Source: Desmonostoc muscorum FACHB-395 (GTDB lineage: Bacteria; Cyanobacteriota; Cyanobacteriia; Cyanobacteriales; Nostocaceae). Taken from it: a stretch of DNA of 58,092 nt. A program made the position numbers and the translations under genes. Location: the NCBI RefSeq assembly GCF_014698035.1, contig NZ_JACJSF010000047.1, positions 1-58,092 on the forward strand, written 5' to 3'. The number at the start of each line of letters is the position of its first letter. Position 1 is the first letter of the stretch. This document shows, piece after piece, positions 1 to 8,576 of the stretch. Below the pieces are notes generated by a model, which did not search any database, was not told the DNA's origin, and worked only from the letters and a program-made list of their open reading frames with translations.

Positions 1-71
1 GTGCCGCAACTATTTTTTCTCGAAAATCGACAGAGTATGACTTCATTTAAAAATATTTATATTTTAATCTA

Positions 72-958
72 GTGTACCTTATAACAGACGGAAGTGCTGT
101 ATTAGCTATCCAACAGATTTAGGGCTACTAAATCAAGCCAGAAGGCAGACAGAAAAAACTATAGACTTTCTTTATGAACAGGTACTAGGTCAATTAGATA
201 AAAAACCTAGAACTTATAGAGAAATAGCGAGAAAAGACTACCTAGAAGTAGCGAAGAAACGTCGCCCATCTCAAAAAGAACGGAGAAAAGCGATTAAAAA
301 ACAACTGCAATATATCAAAAGAAACTTATCTCATATTGACCAGCTAATCAGTTCAGGGGCAACTCTCTTAAATTTAAGTAACAGGCAATATAAAATGTTG
401 CTTGTAGTTGCAGAAGTCTATCGTCAACAACTATGGTTGTATGAAAATAAAAAACAGAGTATTGATGACCGTATTGTCAGTTTAAGCCAACCACATATCC
501 GTCCAATTGTTCGCGGTAAAGCCGGGAAAGTCGTAGAATTTGGGGCAAAATTGTCGGCTAGCTGCTTTAATGGATATGTATTTTTAGACCATATTAGTTG
601 GGATAATTTTAATGAATCAGGAGACTTAAAAGCCCAAGTAGAAGCCTTTAAAAATTACACGGGTTATTATCCAGAATCTGTTCATGTTGATAAAATTTAT
701 CGGACACGAGAGAACCGAGCTTGGTGTAAAGAAAGAGGTATTATCATGAGTGGTCCTCCTTTAGGAAGACCTCCTGCCAATATTAGTAAAGAAAAAAAGA
801 AACAAGTATTGGAATCCGAGAGAATTCGTAATTGTATTGAGGGAAAATTTGGGCAGGGTAAAAGAAGATTTAGCCTTGGTAGAGTCATGGCTAAACTAAA
901 TCATACTTCTCAAACTGCAATCGCTATTACTTTTTTAGTGATGAATCTTTCTACTTAA
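72..958 (+). pseudogene. IS5-type transposase remnant, frameshifted and lacking its N-terminus
   Basis: The main frame, from about base 92 to the stop at 956-958, encodes the C-terminal part of an IS5-group DDE transposase. It starts with the characteristic YPTDLGLLNQARRQTE stretch and continues through a basic helix, a DKIYRTRENR segment and the terminal IEGKFGQGKRRFSLGRV motif around the last acidic residue. Just upstream the related LITDGSAV segment lies in another frame (bases 78-101), so there is a frameshift at about 95-106. The first catalytic region and N-terminus are absent. No intact terminal inverted repeats were recognised, so this is probably a dead, truncated element. Assignment to the IS5 group rests on motif memory. 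Confidence 0.8.
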
Positions 959-1126
959 CTGTCACGGTTGTTTTATGCTTTTTTATGTCTATTTTTGAAA
1001 ACCACACCTTTTTTACAACCTAATATTATTAAAATTAATAGCTGGCTAATAATAGACAATAAAAACTTATACCAAACTCTTGCTTCAGTAACTAATTAAT
1101 CCTTCTCTGGCTTTTCATCACTTTTT

Positions 1127-1315
1127 CAGCAAGCCCTAGTTAGTGTCCGAGGATTATCAAATCAAGCTGCGATCGCTGCTGTCAAGAAAACAGGTAGAAA
1201 TCCTTATGAAGCTGCATTAGCTGCTGTGTTTAGAGGTAGAAATCCGTTGAAAGTTGTAAAAGAACTTGACTTGCTTCTAAATGATTGCCGTCTAGCAATA
1301 CATAAAGTTTTTTGA
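1127..1315 (+). pseudogene. Orphan 62-codon open stretch without start codon, probable gene remnant
   Basis: An open frame running to a TGA at 1313-1315 encodes about 62 residues, including VKKTGRNPYEAALAAVFRGR and a C-terminus rich in leucine (KVVKELDLLLNDCR). It has no ATG, GTG or TTG with a ribosome-binding site, and upstream stops close the frame at about 1087. The codon use and HIP1 octamer look coding. It is most simply the 3' end of a gene truncated by the neighbouring transposon remnant. I do not recognise the family. Confidence 0.35.
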
Positions 1316-1361
1316 TTTTGCTATCATCCTGTTTAATCAGTCTCTTGGCGAGGTAAATTCT

Positions 1362-2048
1362 ATGGCAATGGTTCTAGATAAAGTAGTTCCTTTTGGGAGA
1401 TCAATGGATGAATATATAAAAATATTCAATTTAACAGACGCAGATTTAAATAAAAAAATCATTGGAATTGGGGATGGCCCGGCAAGCTTTAATTCAGAAA
1501 TGACACGTCAGGGTAAAAGTGTAGTTTCTGTTGACCCACTATACCAATTTTCTGGTGATGAGATATTGCAACGATTTAATGAAGTGGTAGATAACATCAT
1601 TAACCAAGTCAAGGCTACATCGAAAGATTGGGTATGGGGCTATCATAAATCTCCAGATGATTTGCGACGCAATCGAGTCAAAGTTATTAAAGAATTTTTG
1701 TCTGATTATGAAAATGGCAAAAAAATCAATAGATACATAGTCGATGAGTTTCCAAAATTAGAATTTAAAGATCAAGAGTTTGACATAGCCCTGTGTTCAC
1801 ATTTATTGTTTTTATATTCAGACCATCTCGATTACAACTTTCACCTAAATTCTATAGGTGAGATGCTACGTATTGCTAAAGAAATCAGAATATTTCCCCT
1901 GATAACTTTAATGTGGAAACATTCTCAACATTTAGATGAAATAGTAAAACATTACACTTCAATGGGTTACAAGATCGATATTGAAAATGTTGAATATGAG
2001 CTACAGCCTGGTGGAAATAAAATGTTGAAGATAACCAGAGATGTTTAG
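1362..2048 (+). CDS. Putative class I SAM-dependent methyltransferase
   Basis: A 228-residue soluble protein. Motif I of the Rossmann-like methyltransferase fold is visible as IIGIGDGPASFNSEM (residues about 34-48). It is followed by an acidic strand end SVDPLY (about 57-62) that would bind the SAM ribose, and by FDIALCSHLLFLY (about 138-150), which fits motif IV. The C-terminal half ends with alternating strands as in this fold. The ATG is preceded by GAGG at good spacing. The gene stands alone between a transposon remnant and a small peptide gene, so the substrate cannot be inferred. The general fold is likely; the reaction is unknown. Confidence 0.6.
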   Translation: MAMVLDKVVPFGRSMDEYIKIFNLTDADLNKKIIGIGDGPASFNSEMTRQGKSVVSVDPLYQFSGDEILQRFNEVVDNIINQVKATSKDWVWGYHKSPDDLRRNRVKVIKEFLSDYENGKKINRYIVDEFPKLEFKDQEFDIALCSHLLFLYSDHLDYNFHLNSIGEMLRIAKEIRIFPLITLMWKHSQHLDEIVKHYTSMGYKIDIENVEYELQPGGNKMLKITRDV

Positions 2049-2622
2049 AAAATTTATAATTCGTAATTTTTAGTAATTATATTCTGATTACCAAGCAGGA
2101 TTTTGTCAACAAGCGCTCAATGATTCAATAATTTTTAATGCGATCGCACTGCTCACTACAATCAGCGTTATTATATGGCATTTCTAGCAGGAATGGACAT
2201 CGATGTCGCTGTTACCAAGTTGCATTTATGGTCAGTATACTTTGCTGCGATGAGCGATACTCTTGCAGAGTCACTTCATGAATATTACAAAAGATACCTG
2301 CACAAGTTGATCTTCTACTGAGTAGAATTTGCTGTTGGGAAGTGGCATGAGTTGAAAGTGCTTGTAAATGGTTGATGAACGCCAAGATTTAAAGGTGTTG
2401 GAATGCGGTGGAGTGAGTCCGGTTTTAATCATTTGTTATATTTACGACTAGCTTGGGTGAATGGACGTTTTTGATAACTTATTTCCAGATTCTACTTTGC
2501 CATCCCCTAACCGCTAGATGTGCCCTAATGCTTTTAGATGAAAAAATAAATGTATATATAGGTTTCAAAATTATTACTTTTGGATAATTTAATTTCAAAT
2601 AAATATCCTTATAAATAATGAT
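2049..2622. other. Gene-poor interval after the methyltransferase
   Basis: No conserved gene was recognised here. It contains one HIP1-like octamer near 2140 and a 48-codon open frame (2175-2321, listed separately) of doubtful status. The stretch 2400-2620 becomes AT-rich and probably carries the promoter of the small peptide gene at 2661; a TATAAA-like box lies near 2610. Confidence 0.4.
2175..2321 (+). CDS. Doubtful 48-residue hypothetical protein
   Basis: ATG to TGA open frame of 48 codons beginning MAFLAGMDIDVAVTKLHLW and ending in YYKRYLHKLIFY. No clear ribosome-binding site precedes it and no family is recognised. It could be a small real protein, a remnant, or chance. Listed only because the surrounding 600 bases are otherwise empty. 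Confidence 0.15.
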   Translation: MAFLAGMDIDVAVTKLHLWSVYFAAMSDTLAESLHEYYKRYLHKLIFY

Positions 2623-2641
2623 ATAGGTATTGAATACCTAT
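2623..2641. promoter_or_regulatory. Perfect 19-bp palindrome upstream of the double-glycine peptide gene
   Basis: ATAGGTATT-G-AATACCTAT is a perfect 9-bp inverted repeat around a single central base. It ends 19 bases before the ATG at 2661 and lies just after an AT-rich TATAAA-like box. Position and symmetry fit a repressor operator or a short hairpin at the 5' end of the mRNA. The binding protein is unknown. Confidence 0.4.
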
Positions 2642-2660
2642 GTACGTAAGTGAGGTAATT

Positions 2661-2867
2661 ATGTCAATTATAGCCAAACAACAAGAGTTATTTGTGGAGA
2701 TACCTTCAGACCAACAGCAACTTCTGTCTGGAGGACAATTATTTTCAAGAAGGCGAATTGCTCGTGATATGCGAGGTAATCCTGATATTAGAATCACCGG
2801 GAATCTGACCACTGCTGATGGAAATCAAATTCCCATCCTAGTTTTAGGTTTTAGGCTTGACCAATAG
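2661..2867 (+). CDS. Small peptide with double-glycine (GG) leader, possible bacteriocin or RiPP precursor
   Basis: 68 residues from the ATG at 2661, chosen because GAGG lies 5 bases upstream; the frame also extends to an ATG at 2640 without such a site. The N-terminal part ends in IPSDQQQLLSGG, matching the form of double-glycine leaders cut by C39-type peptidase-transporters. That predicts cleavage after residue 25 and a mature part of about 43 residues starting QLFSRRRIARDMRGN. The core has no cysteine, so lanthionine or disulfide chemistry is unlikely. No modification enzyme or C39 transporter lies nearby. Cyanobacteria often encode such peptides far from their exporters. The leader call is from motif form only. 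Confidence 0.55.
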   Translation: MSIIAKQQELFVEIPSDQQQLLSGGQLFSRRRIARDMRGNPDIRITGNLTTADGNQIPILVLGFRLDQ

Positions 2868-3363
2868 TAAGCCATGACTATAAATACCATAGGTAAAGCT
2901 TTGGAATTCATATAGGAACAGGATTGATATAATTCACTCAATATCAATTAGTTTTTGAGAGAATTGTATTAGTTTTTAATGTTTTCCAAAGTCATGAAAT
3001 TAATGAAATAAAAGCGATAAATGGATGTTATCATTAGCATCCATTTTTTGTTGATCATACAATTAGATTCAAGAAAGGTAAACGAGCAATTTCTTACAGA
3101 TAGATATCAATACAGTTCAGTTAAGCATCTCTTTCTTCTCTCTGCGTTCTCTGCGCCTTCTCTACGAGACGCTGCGCGTTGGCGGAGGCCTCTCGTAGAG
3201 AAGGCGATTCGTTAAAAAAACGAATTTGGTAACAGAGTTTTAGCCTTAACTGAACCGTATTGAGATAGATATGAGTTTAATCTAGACTAAAAGTAGATAT
3301 GCAACTCAATGTTATTTAGTAATATGAGGATATTTAAGAATATAAATCAATTTTATTAATGCT
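2868..3363. other. Intergenic interval with a strong palindromic repeat
   Basis: No gene recognised. The region is AT-rich apart from the palindromic repeat at 3155-3205 (listed separately), which sits in CT-rich sequence of the TTCTCTGCG type that recurs at other intergenic sites in this window. Confidence 0.5.
3155..3205. repeat. Interspersed palindromic repeat
   Basis: Perfect 15-bp inverted repeat, GCCTTCTCTACGAGA and TCTCGTAGAGAAGGC, around a GC-rich centre (GCGCGTTGGCGGAGG). Variants of the CTACGAGACGCTGCGCG core recur near 9670, 27005 and 48285, so this is a dispersed family rather than a single hairpin. Confidence 0.8.
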
Positions 3364-3840
3364 TCATCGCTTTGGTGGAGGCAAAGAACCCCCGAAATTC
3401 CCGCCGTCCCAATCAGATCCATCAAGCCAGCCATCATCTTCAGCATCCCATAACAACATATATGCAAGTAACAAGGTATTGATAAATCGCTGTATAGGAA
3501 TTTCCCAATGTTTAGCCATCTTGTCTAATTGCACTTTTGTTATTGAATTCGATGATGTAAAACATTGCAACACATCATCATGGCTACAAGACCATCCAGA
3601 AATGAATTTATCAAAATAAGGTTTATATTTCTCTGTTGGATGAGGTTTCTTAAAGTTAGTAAAGCGAACTTCTTTAAAGAAGTCTAGTTTTAGACCAGCA
3701 ACAAGCCCATCAGAATCTTTACCATAAATATAGTAATAAAGTGAAGTACCTTGACCATTAAAACTGCGAGCAGCACGAATAATTCTGGGAGTGAGGAAAT
3801 CACCTCCCTCGAAATCTGCAAGAACATCCTTTATTGCCAT
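3364..3840 (-). CDS. Hypothetical protein, 158 residues
   Basis: Not recognised. The ATG at 3840 (MAIKDVLADFEGG) is preferred; the frame extends to a TTG at 3885 with no better ribosome-binding site. The protein is probably soluble. It has a central charged region (KPHPTEKYKPYFDKFISGW), a hydrophobic helix near residue 130 (FINTLLLAYMLLW) and an unusual acidic, glycine- and tryptophan-rich tail (DDGWLDGSDWDGGNFGG) ending in prolines and basic residues. It stands alone, between a repeat and a toxin-antitoxin pair that runs in the opposite direction. That accessory setting suggests a lineage-specific gene. Confidence 0.5.
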   Translation of the reverse strand: MAIKDVLADFEGGDFLTPRIIRAARSFNGQGTSLYYYIYGKDSDGLVAGLKLDFFKEVRFTNFKKPHPTEKYKPYFDKFISGWSCSHDDVLQCFTSSNSITKVQLDKMAKHWEIPIQRFINTLLLAYMLLWDAEDDGWLDGSDWDGGNFGGSLPPPKR

Positions 3841-4015
3841 ATAGACCGTATTCAAGTACTCAAATATTATTCTTAGGGTTCCCAAACCAGAACAAAGCCT
3901 TACATTATGATATGAACAAGATTTATAAAAAGGATACGGTTCGGTTTATTTACCTGATTATCACTTGGCGATGCCCAAGCTGCTTAGAATAGTAGTGATA
4001 AAGAGGATTGTAATT

Positions 4016-4261
4016 ATGAACGTCGTTATTCCTAATGAAATATTAATCGCAACTCGGATGACTGAAGGCGAAATGAAGCAGGAAATTGCAGTGATGCTCT
4101 TTCAAAAAGAAAAGTTAACCCTAGCTCAAGCCAGCCGATTTGCAGGCATGAATCGTATAGCATTTCAGCATCTACTTGCAAGCCGTCAAATCTCAGTGCA
4201 TTATGGGGTCGAGGATTTTGACCAAGATATAGAAAACTTGCGGGCGATGGGTAGACTGTGA
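4016..4261 (+). CDS. UPF0175 family antitoxin
   Basis: 81 residues from an ATG preceded by AGAGG at about 9 bases. The sequence fits UPF0175: an N-terminal strand, a helix with KQEIAVMLFQKEKLTLAQAS, then AGMNRIAFQHLLASRQISVHY, a helix-turn-helix-like segment that ends with the conserved tyrosine and acidic stretch. Members of this family are antitoxins of PIN-domain (DUF3368) toxins. Its TGA overlaps the GTG start of the downstream toxin by 4 bases (GTGA), so the pair is translationally coupled. It probably binds its own promoter as well as the toxin; no operator was identified. Confidence 0.85.
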   Translation: MNVVIPNEILIATRMTEGEMKQEIAVMLFQKEKLTLAQASRFAGMNRIAFQHLLASRQISVHYGVEDFDQDIENLRAMGRL

Positions 4262-4746
4262 TCATTGTCAGTGATACTTCACCCATTAATAACCTCGCCG
4301 CCATTAACCATCTTCATTTACTACAACAGCTTTATGGAACAGTCCTAATTCCTGAAGCTGTCTACCGAGAACTAACTGATCCCAACTTTCCAGTTGCAGG
4401 TGCAATTGAAGTTCAAACTTTTATCTGGATTCAAACTCGTCCAGTTCAAGATCGAACATTGGTTGAAGCACTCAGCAATGAACTGGATATTGGTGAAGCT
4501 GAAGCGATCGCTCTAGCGCTAGAAACGAAAGCAGATCAAGTTTTGATTGATGAACGTCGTGGTCGCTTGGTTGCAGGTAGGCTAAATCTTGGTTACACAG
4601 GGATTTTAGGGATCTTGGTTGAAGCTAAAAGTCAAAGGCTGATTTCTGCTGTGAAACCTTTGTTAGATGCTCTGATTAACCAAGCAGGATTCTGGGTAGC
4701 GGAACCTTTATACAAGAGGGTTTTGCAGCTTGTTGATGAAAATTAA
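4258..4746 (+). CDS. PIN-domain toxin, DUF3368 family
   Basis: 162 residues starting at GTG inside the antitoxin stop codon. The PIN ribonuclease acidic residues are in place: VSDTSPINNL (first Asp, residue 5), the IGEAEAIALAL motif (Glu near residue 81) and VLIDERRGR (Asp near residue 97). Length and motifs match DUF3368 toxins, which cut RNA when free of their UPF0175 partner. The gene is intact. A partial second copy of its 5' end lies 90 bases downstream at 4837-4926. Confidence 0.88.
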   Translation: MIIVSDTSPINNLAAINHLHLLQQLYGTVLIPEAVYRELTDPNFPVAGAIEVQTFIWIQTRPVQDRTLVEALSNELDIGEAEAIALALETKADQVLIDERRGRLVAGRLNLGYTGILGILVEAKSQRLISAVKPLLDALINQAGFWVAEPLYKRVLQLVDEN

Positions 4747-4836
4747 ATGCGGCATAGACTTTATAACTGAGCAGCAGTAGGCATTCTGAAAATTTTTCAC
4801 CTATTAACCATCCTAGCAAGTGTTTGCGGTTAATTT

Positions 4837-4926
4837 GTCAGTGATACTTCGCCCATCAATAACTTCGCCGCCACTCTACTGAGTTTCTTTTTACTCTGAT
4901 TCAACTTTATGCCAGAAGTCTATTGA
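4837..4926 (+). pseudogene. Stub of a second DUF3368 PIN toxin gene
   Basis: Bases 4837-4873 repeat the start of the intact toxin gene (from 4267) with only a few mismatches and encode VSDTSPINN followed by FAAT. A little further on, CAACTTTATG and CCAGAAGTCTAT echo the toxin's QQLYG and PEAVY segments. The frame then meets a TGA at 4924-4926. The match is limited to the 5' part, so this is a degraded duplicate or the scar of a recombination event, not a functional gene. Confidence 0.6.
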
Positions 4927-4991
4927 CTTCTGGTAAATCTATTGAGAAGCTAATAGTTAGATTTACTAATTAATAGAAGTGCATCAAACTT

Positions 4992-5843
4992 GTGACAATA
5001 CTGACGGGAAAAATAAATCGATCGCAACCTGCTAGCGAACCAAAACCGTTGATTTTGCAAACTCAGGGACTCACACGCCGTTTTGGTAAGTTAACCGCAG
5101 TTAATAACCTGAGCATATCTGTAGAACAGGGCGAAGTATTTGGACTACTTGGCCCCAATGGTGCAGGGAAAAGTACAGTTCTTAAGATGTTGACAACCTT
5201 GCTGCCTATCAGTGCAGGGAAAGCAACCTTAGCTGGCTATGATGTGACTCGTCAACCCAATCCTGTAAGACGGGCTATCGGCTATGTCCCCCAGGCGCTC
5301 TCTGCTGATGGTAGTCTCACGGGTTACGAAAATCTCTTAATCTTCGCCAAGCTGTATGGAATACCTGCCAAAGGACGCGATCGCCGCATCTATGAAATTC
5401 TAGAATACATGGGTTTGCAAGATGCGGCAAAACGCTTGGTACGAAACTACTCTGGTGGGATGATCCGCAAGCTGGAAATTGGCATATCAGTTCTACATCA
5501 ACCCCAAATTTTGTTTCTTGATGAGCCGACTGTCGGACTAGATCCCATCGCTCGAACTCAAGTATGGCAGCTTGTATTACAACTCTGTGCTGATTACGGC
5601 ACAACGATATTTTTAACAACCCACTTTTTAGAAGAAGCGGATAGCTTATGTAACCGAGTGGCAATTATGCAACAAGGTGAAGTCGTTACCACAGGTACAC
5701 CCAGAGACTTAAAAGCTTCTTTAGATAACCCAAATGCAACTTTGGATGATGTCTTTATTCACTATACAGGCGACCAGTTAACATCAGGAGTCAACTACCG
5801 TGACACAGCAAGAACCAGACGTACTGCTCAACGGTTGGGTTAA
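4992..5843 (+). CDS. ABC transporter ATP-binding protein, DrrA-like drug/efflux type
   Basis: 283 residues, GTG start. Walker A is GPNGAGKST (about residues 54-62), the signature is YSGGMIRKLEIG (about 153-164), Walker B is ILFLDEPTVGLD (about 173-184), and the H-loop is TTHFLEEAD. The order and the extended C-terminus match DrrA-type ATPases (daunorubicin-resistance ABC-2 exporters). The next gene, the membrane subunit, starts 43 bases before this stop, so the two are certainly co-translated. It would power export of a hydrophobic compound or polysaccharide; the substrate is not evident. The partner genes MarR and MFS downstream suggest a drug-resistance role. Confidence 0.9.
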   Translation: MTILTGKINRSQPASEPKPLILQTQGLTRRFGKLTAVNNLSISVEQGEVFGLLGPNGAGKSTVLKMLTTLLPISAGKATLAGYDVTRQPNPVRRAIGYVPQALSADGSLTGYENLLIFAKLYGIPAKGRDRRIYEILEYMGLQDAAKRLVRNYSGGMIRKLEIGISVLHQPQILFLDEPTVGLDPIARTQVWQLVLQLCADYGTTIFLTTHFLEEADSLCNRVAIMQQGEVVTTGTPRDLKASLDNPNATLDDVFIHYTGDQLTSGVNYRDTARTRRTAQRLG

Positions 5844-6654
5844 AGCACCACCCACTGTCCGAGTAAATTTGATCTCTGCAATTAAAGAGCTAGTTACGAA
5901 AACCCTGGCGATCGCTGAATTGGAAATCCGTAAACTCCGCCATGATCCCACTGATTTAGTCGTTCGGGCTGTGCAACCAGCTTTATGGCTGCTAATTTTT
6001 GGGCAAGTTTTCTCCCGAACTCGCGCGATTCCTACAGGGAACTTACCCTATTTGGACTTCATTTCTGCTGGCATTTTGGCTCAGAGTATTCTGTTCGTGG
6101 CAATTTTTAGTGGTGGAATGACGCTAATCTGGGAGCGAGATTTAGGCATTGTCCATAAATTTTTAGCTAGTCCTACGCCTCGTGTGGCGATGGTGTTGGG
6201 CAAAGCCCTGGCGTGTGGGGTGAGGTGCTTATCTCAGGTAATATTCATTTACGGATTAGCATTTTTATTAGGTGTCAAACTAAATCTTCATCCCCTAGCT
6301 ATTCTCCAAGTACTGCTGCTAGTCATACTGGGAGCGGGTTCTTTTTGTATTTTCTCATTAATTATTGGCTGTTTGGTGAAAAGCCGAGAAAGGATGACGG
6401 GTATTGGACAATTGTTAACCATGCCGTTATTTTTTGCGAGCAATGCCATCTATCCGATTTCTTTGATGCCCAGTTGGTTAAAGTTCATTTCTCATTTAAA
6501 TCCGTTGACTTATCTGGTTGACGGCTTACGCAGCACGATGCTGTTGAATGGCACTAGCATCTATGGCTTTGGTCTGGATTGTACAATTCTCTTATTCACA
6601 TTAATAATTTTGGCCATCCTTGGTGGAAAACTTTATCCACGGGTGGCCATGTAA
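5800..6654 (+). CDS. ABC-2 type permease, DrrB-like
   Basis: 284 residues, GTG start with CAGGAG 9 bases upstream, overlapping the ATPase gene by 44 bases. After a cytoplasmic N-terminus of about 50 residues there are six predicted membrane helices, beginning with LVVRAVQPALWLLIFGQVF. The conserved ABC-2 region NPLTYLVDGLR lies near residue 240, before the last helix. It forms the membrane channel for the ATPase encoded just upstream. Length and layout are normal for DrrB-type permeases. Confidence 0.9.
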   Translation: MTQQEPDVLLNGWVKAPPTVRVNLISAIKELVTKTLAIAELEIRKLRHDPTDLVVRAVQPALWLLIFGQVFSRTRAIPTGNLPYLDFISAGILAQSILFVAIFSGGMTLIWERDLGIVHKFLASPTPRVAMVLGKALACGVRCLSQVIFIYGLAFLLGVKLNLHPLAILQVLLLVILGAGSFCIFSLIIGCLVKSRERMTGIGQLLTMPLFFASNAIYPISLMPSWLKFISHLNPLTYLVDGLRSTMLLNGTSIYGFGLDCTILLFTLIILAILGGKLYPRVAM

Positions 6655-6673
6655 CTAGGAGAACAACAAGCCC

Positions 6674-7147
6674 ATGACCTTGGATAAACCTAATCAAGGT
6701 GCAACTTCCGAAGAATGTGCCGCTAGAGTAATGGAGACAGTTCCATTAGTGATGCGGTTTATCCGAGCGGATATGCGTGCCCATAGTGCCGCTTTTTTAT
6801 CTATACCTCAATTGCGATCGCTAGCATTTATTAACCGCAATCCTGGGGCTTCATTATCTGATCTGGCAGAGCATTTAGGTGTCACCTCTGCCACGGCATC
6901 AGCAACCATAGAACGCTTAGTACAACGCGACTTTGTGAAACGGATTGCCCATCCTCAAGAGCGGCGGCGGGTGCTGCTCAATTTAACTGAAGATGGAAAA
7001 CACCATCTTAAGCAATCCCAAGATCAAACTCGCGCTCATATTACCGATTTACTGACAGGTCTTTCAGAAGACCAAATTTCCAACATTGAAGAAGGCTTAA
7101 CTCTACTAAAAAATGTCTTCGAAAAAACAGAACTCAAAGCCCCATAA
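6674..7147 (+). CDS. MarR family transcriptional regulator
   Basis: 157 residues, ATG preceded by AGGAG. The winged helix-turn-helix is clear: LSDLAEHLGVTSATASATIERLVQRDFVKR (residues about 60-90, split here for description) followed by the wing AHPQERRRVLLNLTEDG. It lies 19 bases after the ABC permease gene and overlaps the MFS gene by 35 bases, so it very likely controls this export operon as a ligand-responsive repressor. No operator palindrome was identified before 4992. Confidence 0.9.
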   Translation: MTLDKPNQGATSEECAARVMETVPLVMRFIRADMRAHSAAFLSIPQLRSLAFINRNPGASLSDLAEHLGVTSATASATIERLVQRDFVKRIAHPQERRRVLLNLTEDGKHHLKQSQDQTRAHITDLLTGLSEDQISNIEEGLTLLKNVFEKTELKAP

Positions 7148-8381
7148 CTTTGAGGTTGCAGAACACGATCCCTTTGCAGCCTTTAAGTTTCGAGACTATC
7201 GGCTATTTACCATTGGACGGCTGGTGCTGTTCGTGGGGTCGCAAATGCAAACTGTAGCGATTGGCTGGGAACTCTATGAGCGGACTAACTCAGCGATCGC
7301 TTTAGGTGGTGTGGGACTAGCGCAAGTCTTGCCGATGATTGCTCTCACCTTGATTGTCGGACATGTAGCCGATCGCCGCGATCGCAAACTCATCATGTTA
7401 TTCTCGGTGATGTTGCTAGCCCTCTGCTCCCTGGCTTTGGCAGTGCTTTCCTATACTCAAGGTGCAATTTTTCTAATTTACGCTTGCTTGTTATTAACAG
7501 GTGTCGCTAGGGCATTCCTCAAACCAGCCAGTGATGCTCTCATGTGGCAGTTGATACCTATCAGTGCGTTTACCAATGCAGCAACTTGGAATAGTAGTAG
7601 TTTTCAGTTAGCCGCAGTCATTGGCCCAGCCTTCGGGGGATTTGGGATTGCGCTATTAGGAAGTGCTACAGGAGTGTATGTGTTAGCTGCGATCGCAGCC
7701 TTACTGTGTTTTATTTTAACGCTGGCAATCAAAGAGCAAAAAGTCATCCGCTCAACCGAACCAATCTCACTCAAAGCGCTTGCTGCTGGCGCTAAATTTG
7801 TTTGGCAGAATCAGTTGATTTTAGCAGCGATTACATTAGATATGTTTGCAGTATTGTTGGGTGGTGCGATCGCATTGTTACCCATCTTTGCCAAAGATAT
7901 TTTACACGTGGGGCCAGTGGAGTTGGGATATCTCCAAGCAGCACACTCCATCGGTGCTTTGACTATGGCCATTACCCTGGCGTATTTACCACCATTACGC
8001 AAAGCAGGCCCGGCATTATTGTGGTCAGTGGTTGGCTTTGGAGTTGTTACAATTATCTTTGGACTTTCTCGTTCATTTTGGCTGTCTATGTTGATGCTAA
8101 TCCTTGGTGGCGCACTGGATAGCATTAGCGTTGTGATTCGCCATACATTGGTTCAAATCAGAACACCCGATCATTTGCGTGGTCGAGTTGCTGCTATTAA
8201 TAGCGTGTTTATTAGTGCCTCCAATGAATTAGGGGGCTTTGAGTCAGGCTTGACTGCTGCTTTATTTGGCCCAGTTATTTCTGTCGTGGGTGGTGGAATT
8301 GGCACAATTGTGGTGGTGATTGCTACGGCAATGATTTGGCCAGGAATTCGCAAGTTAGGAGCTTTGCAAGAGTATAAATAG
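7113..8381 (+). CDS. MFS transporter, EntS/DHA3-like exporter
   Basis: 422 residues with about 11-12 membrane helices. The MFS loop 2-3 motif appears as GHVADRRDRKLIM (about residues 83-95). The opening FAAFKFRDYRLFTIGRLVLFVGSQM is typical of the MFS_3 (enterobactin exporter-like) branch. The start codon lies inside the marR gene, 35 bases before its stop, without a clear ribosome-binding site, which suggests translational coupling. Together with the ABC pair it gives this small operon two independent efflux systems under one regulator. The substrate is unknown. Confidence 0.88.
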   Translation: MSSKKQNSKPHNFEVAEHDPFAAFKFRDYRLFTIGRLVLFVGSQMQTVAIGWELYERTNSAIALGGVGLAQVLPMIALTLIVGHVADRRDRKLIMLFSVMLLALCSLALAVLSYTQGAIFLIYACLLLTGVARAFLKPASDALMWQLIPISAFTNAATWNSSSFQLAAVIGPAFGGFGIALLGSATGVYVLAAIAALLCFILTLAIKEQKVIRSTEPISLKALAAGAKFVWQNQLILAAITLDMFAVLLGGAIALLPIFAKDILHVGPVELGYLQAAHSIGALTMAITLAYLPPLRKAGPALLWSVVGFGVVTIIFGLSRSFWLSMLMLILGGALDSISVVIRHTLVQIRTPDHLRGRVAAINSVFISASNELGGFESGLTAALFGPVISVVGGGIGTIVVVIATAMIWPGIRKLGALQEYK

Positions 8382-8413
8382 AAATACTTATCTATTTTCC
8401 ATAGATAATATTT

Positions 8414-8476
8414 ATCCCACCGCAGCAAGAGATAAGAATTACAATCTCGTAGCTTTTGCATAGAGTGGGATTTTTG
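8414..8476 (+). terminator. Possible terminator after the export operon
   Basis: ATCCCAC (8414-8420) pairs with GTGGGAT (8465-8471), which runs into TTTTTG. The loop is long (44 bases), so the structure is weaker than a classical terminator. A smaller perfect inverted repeat, TTATCTAT/ATAGATAA, lies just before it. Confidence 0.35.
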
Positions 8477-8576
8477 TTTAGCGAAAGTTGCAGATTACGT
8501 AATTAAAAGGTAGACAAACTCAAAGTTTTGAGATTGTATCTGACTTCAATTCGCCCTAAAAGTTATAGAATTGGTA

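Noticed and set aside
697..888. Minus-strand 63-codon open frame
   Set aside because: It is fully antisense to the transposase remnant, which has recognisable protein motifs.
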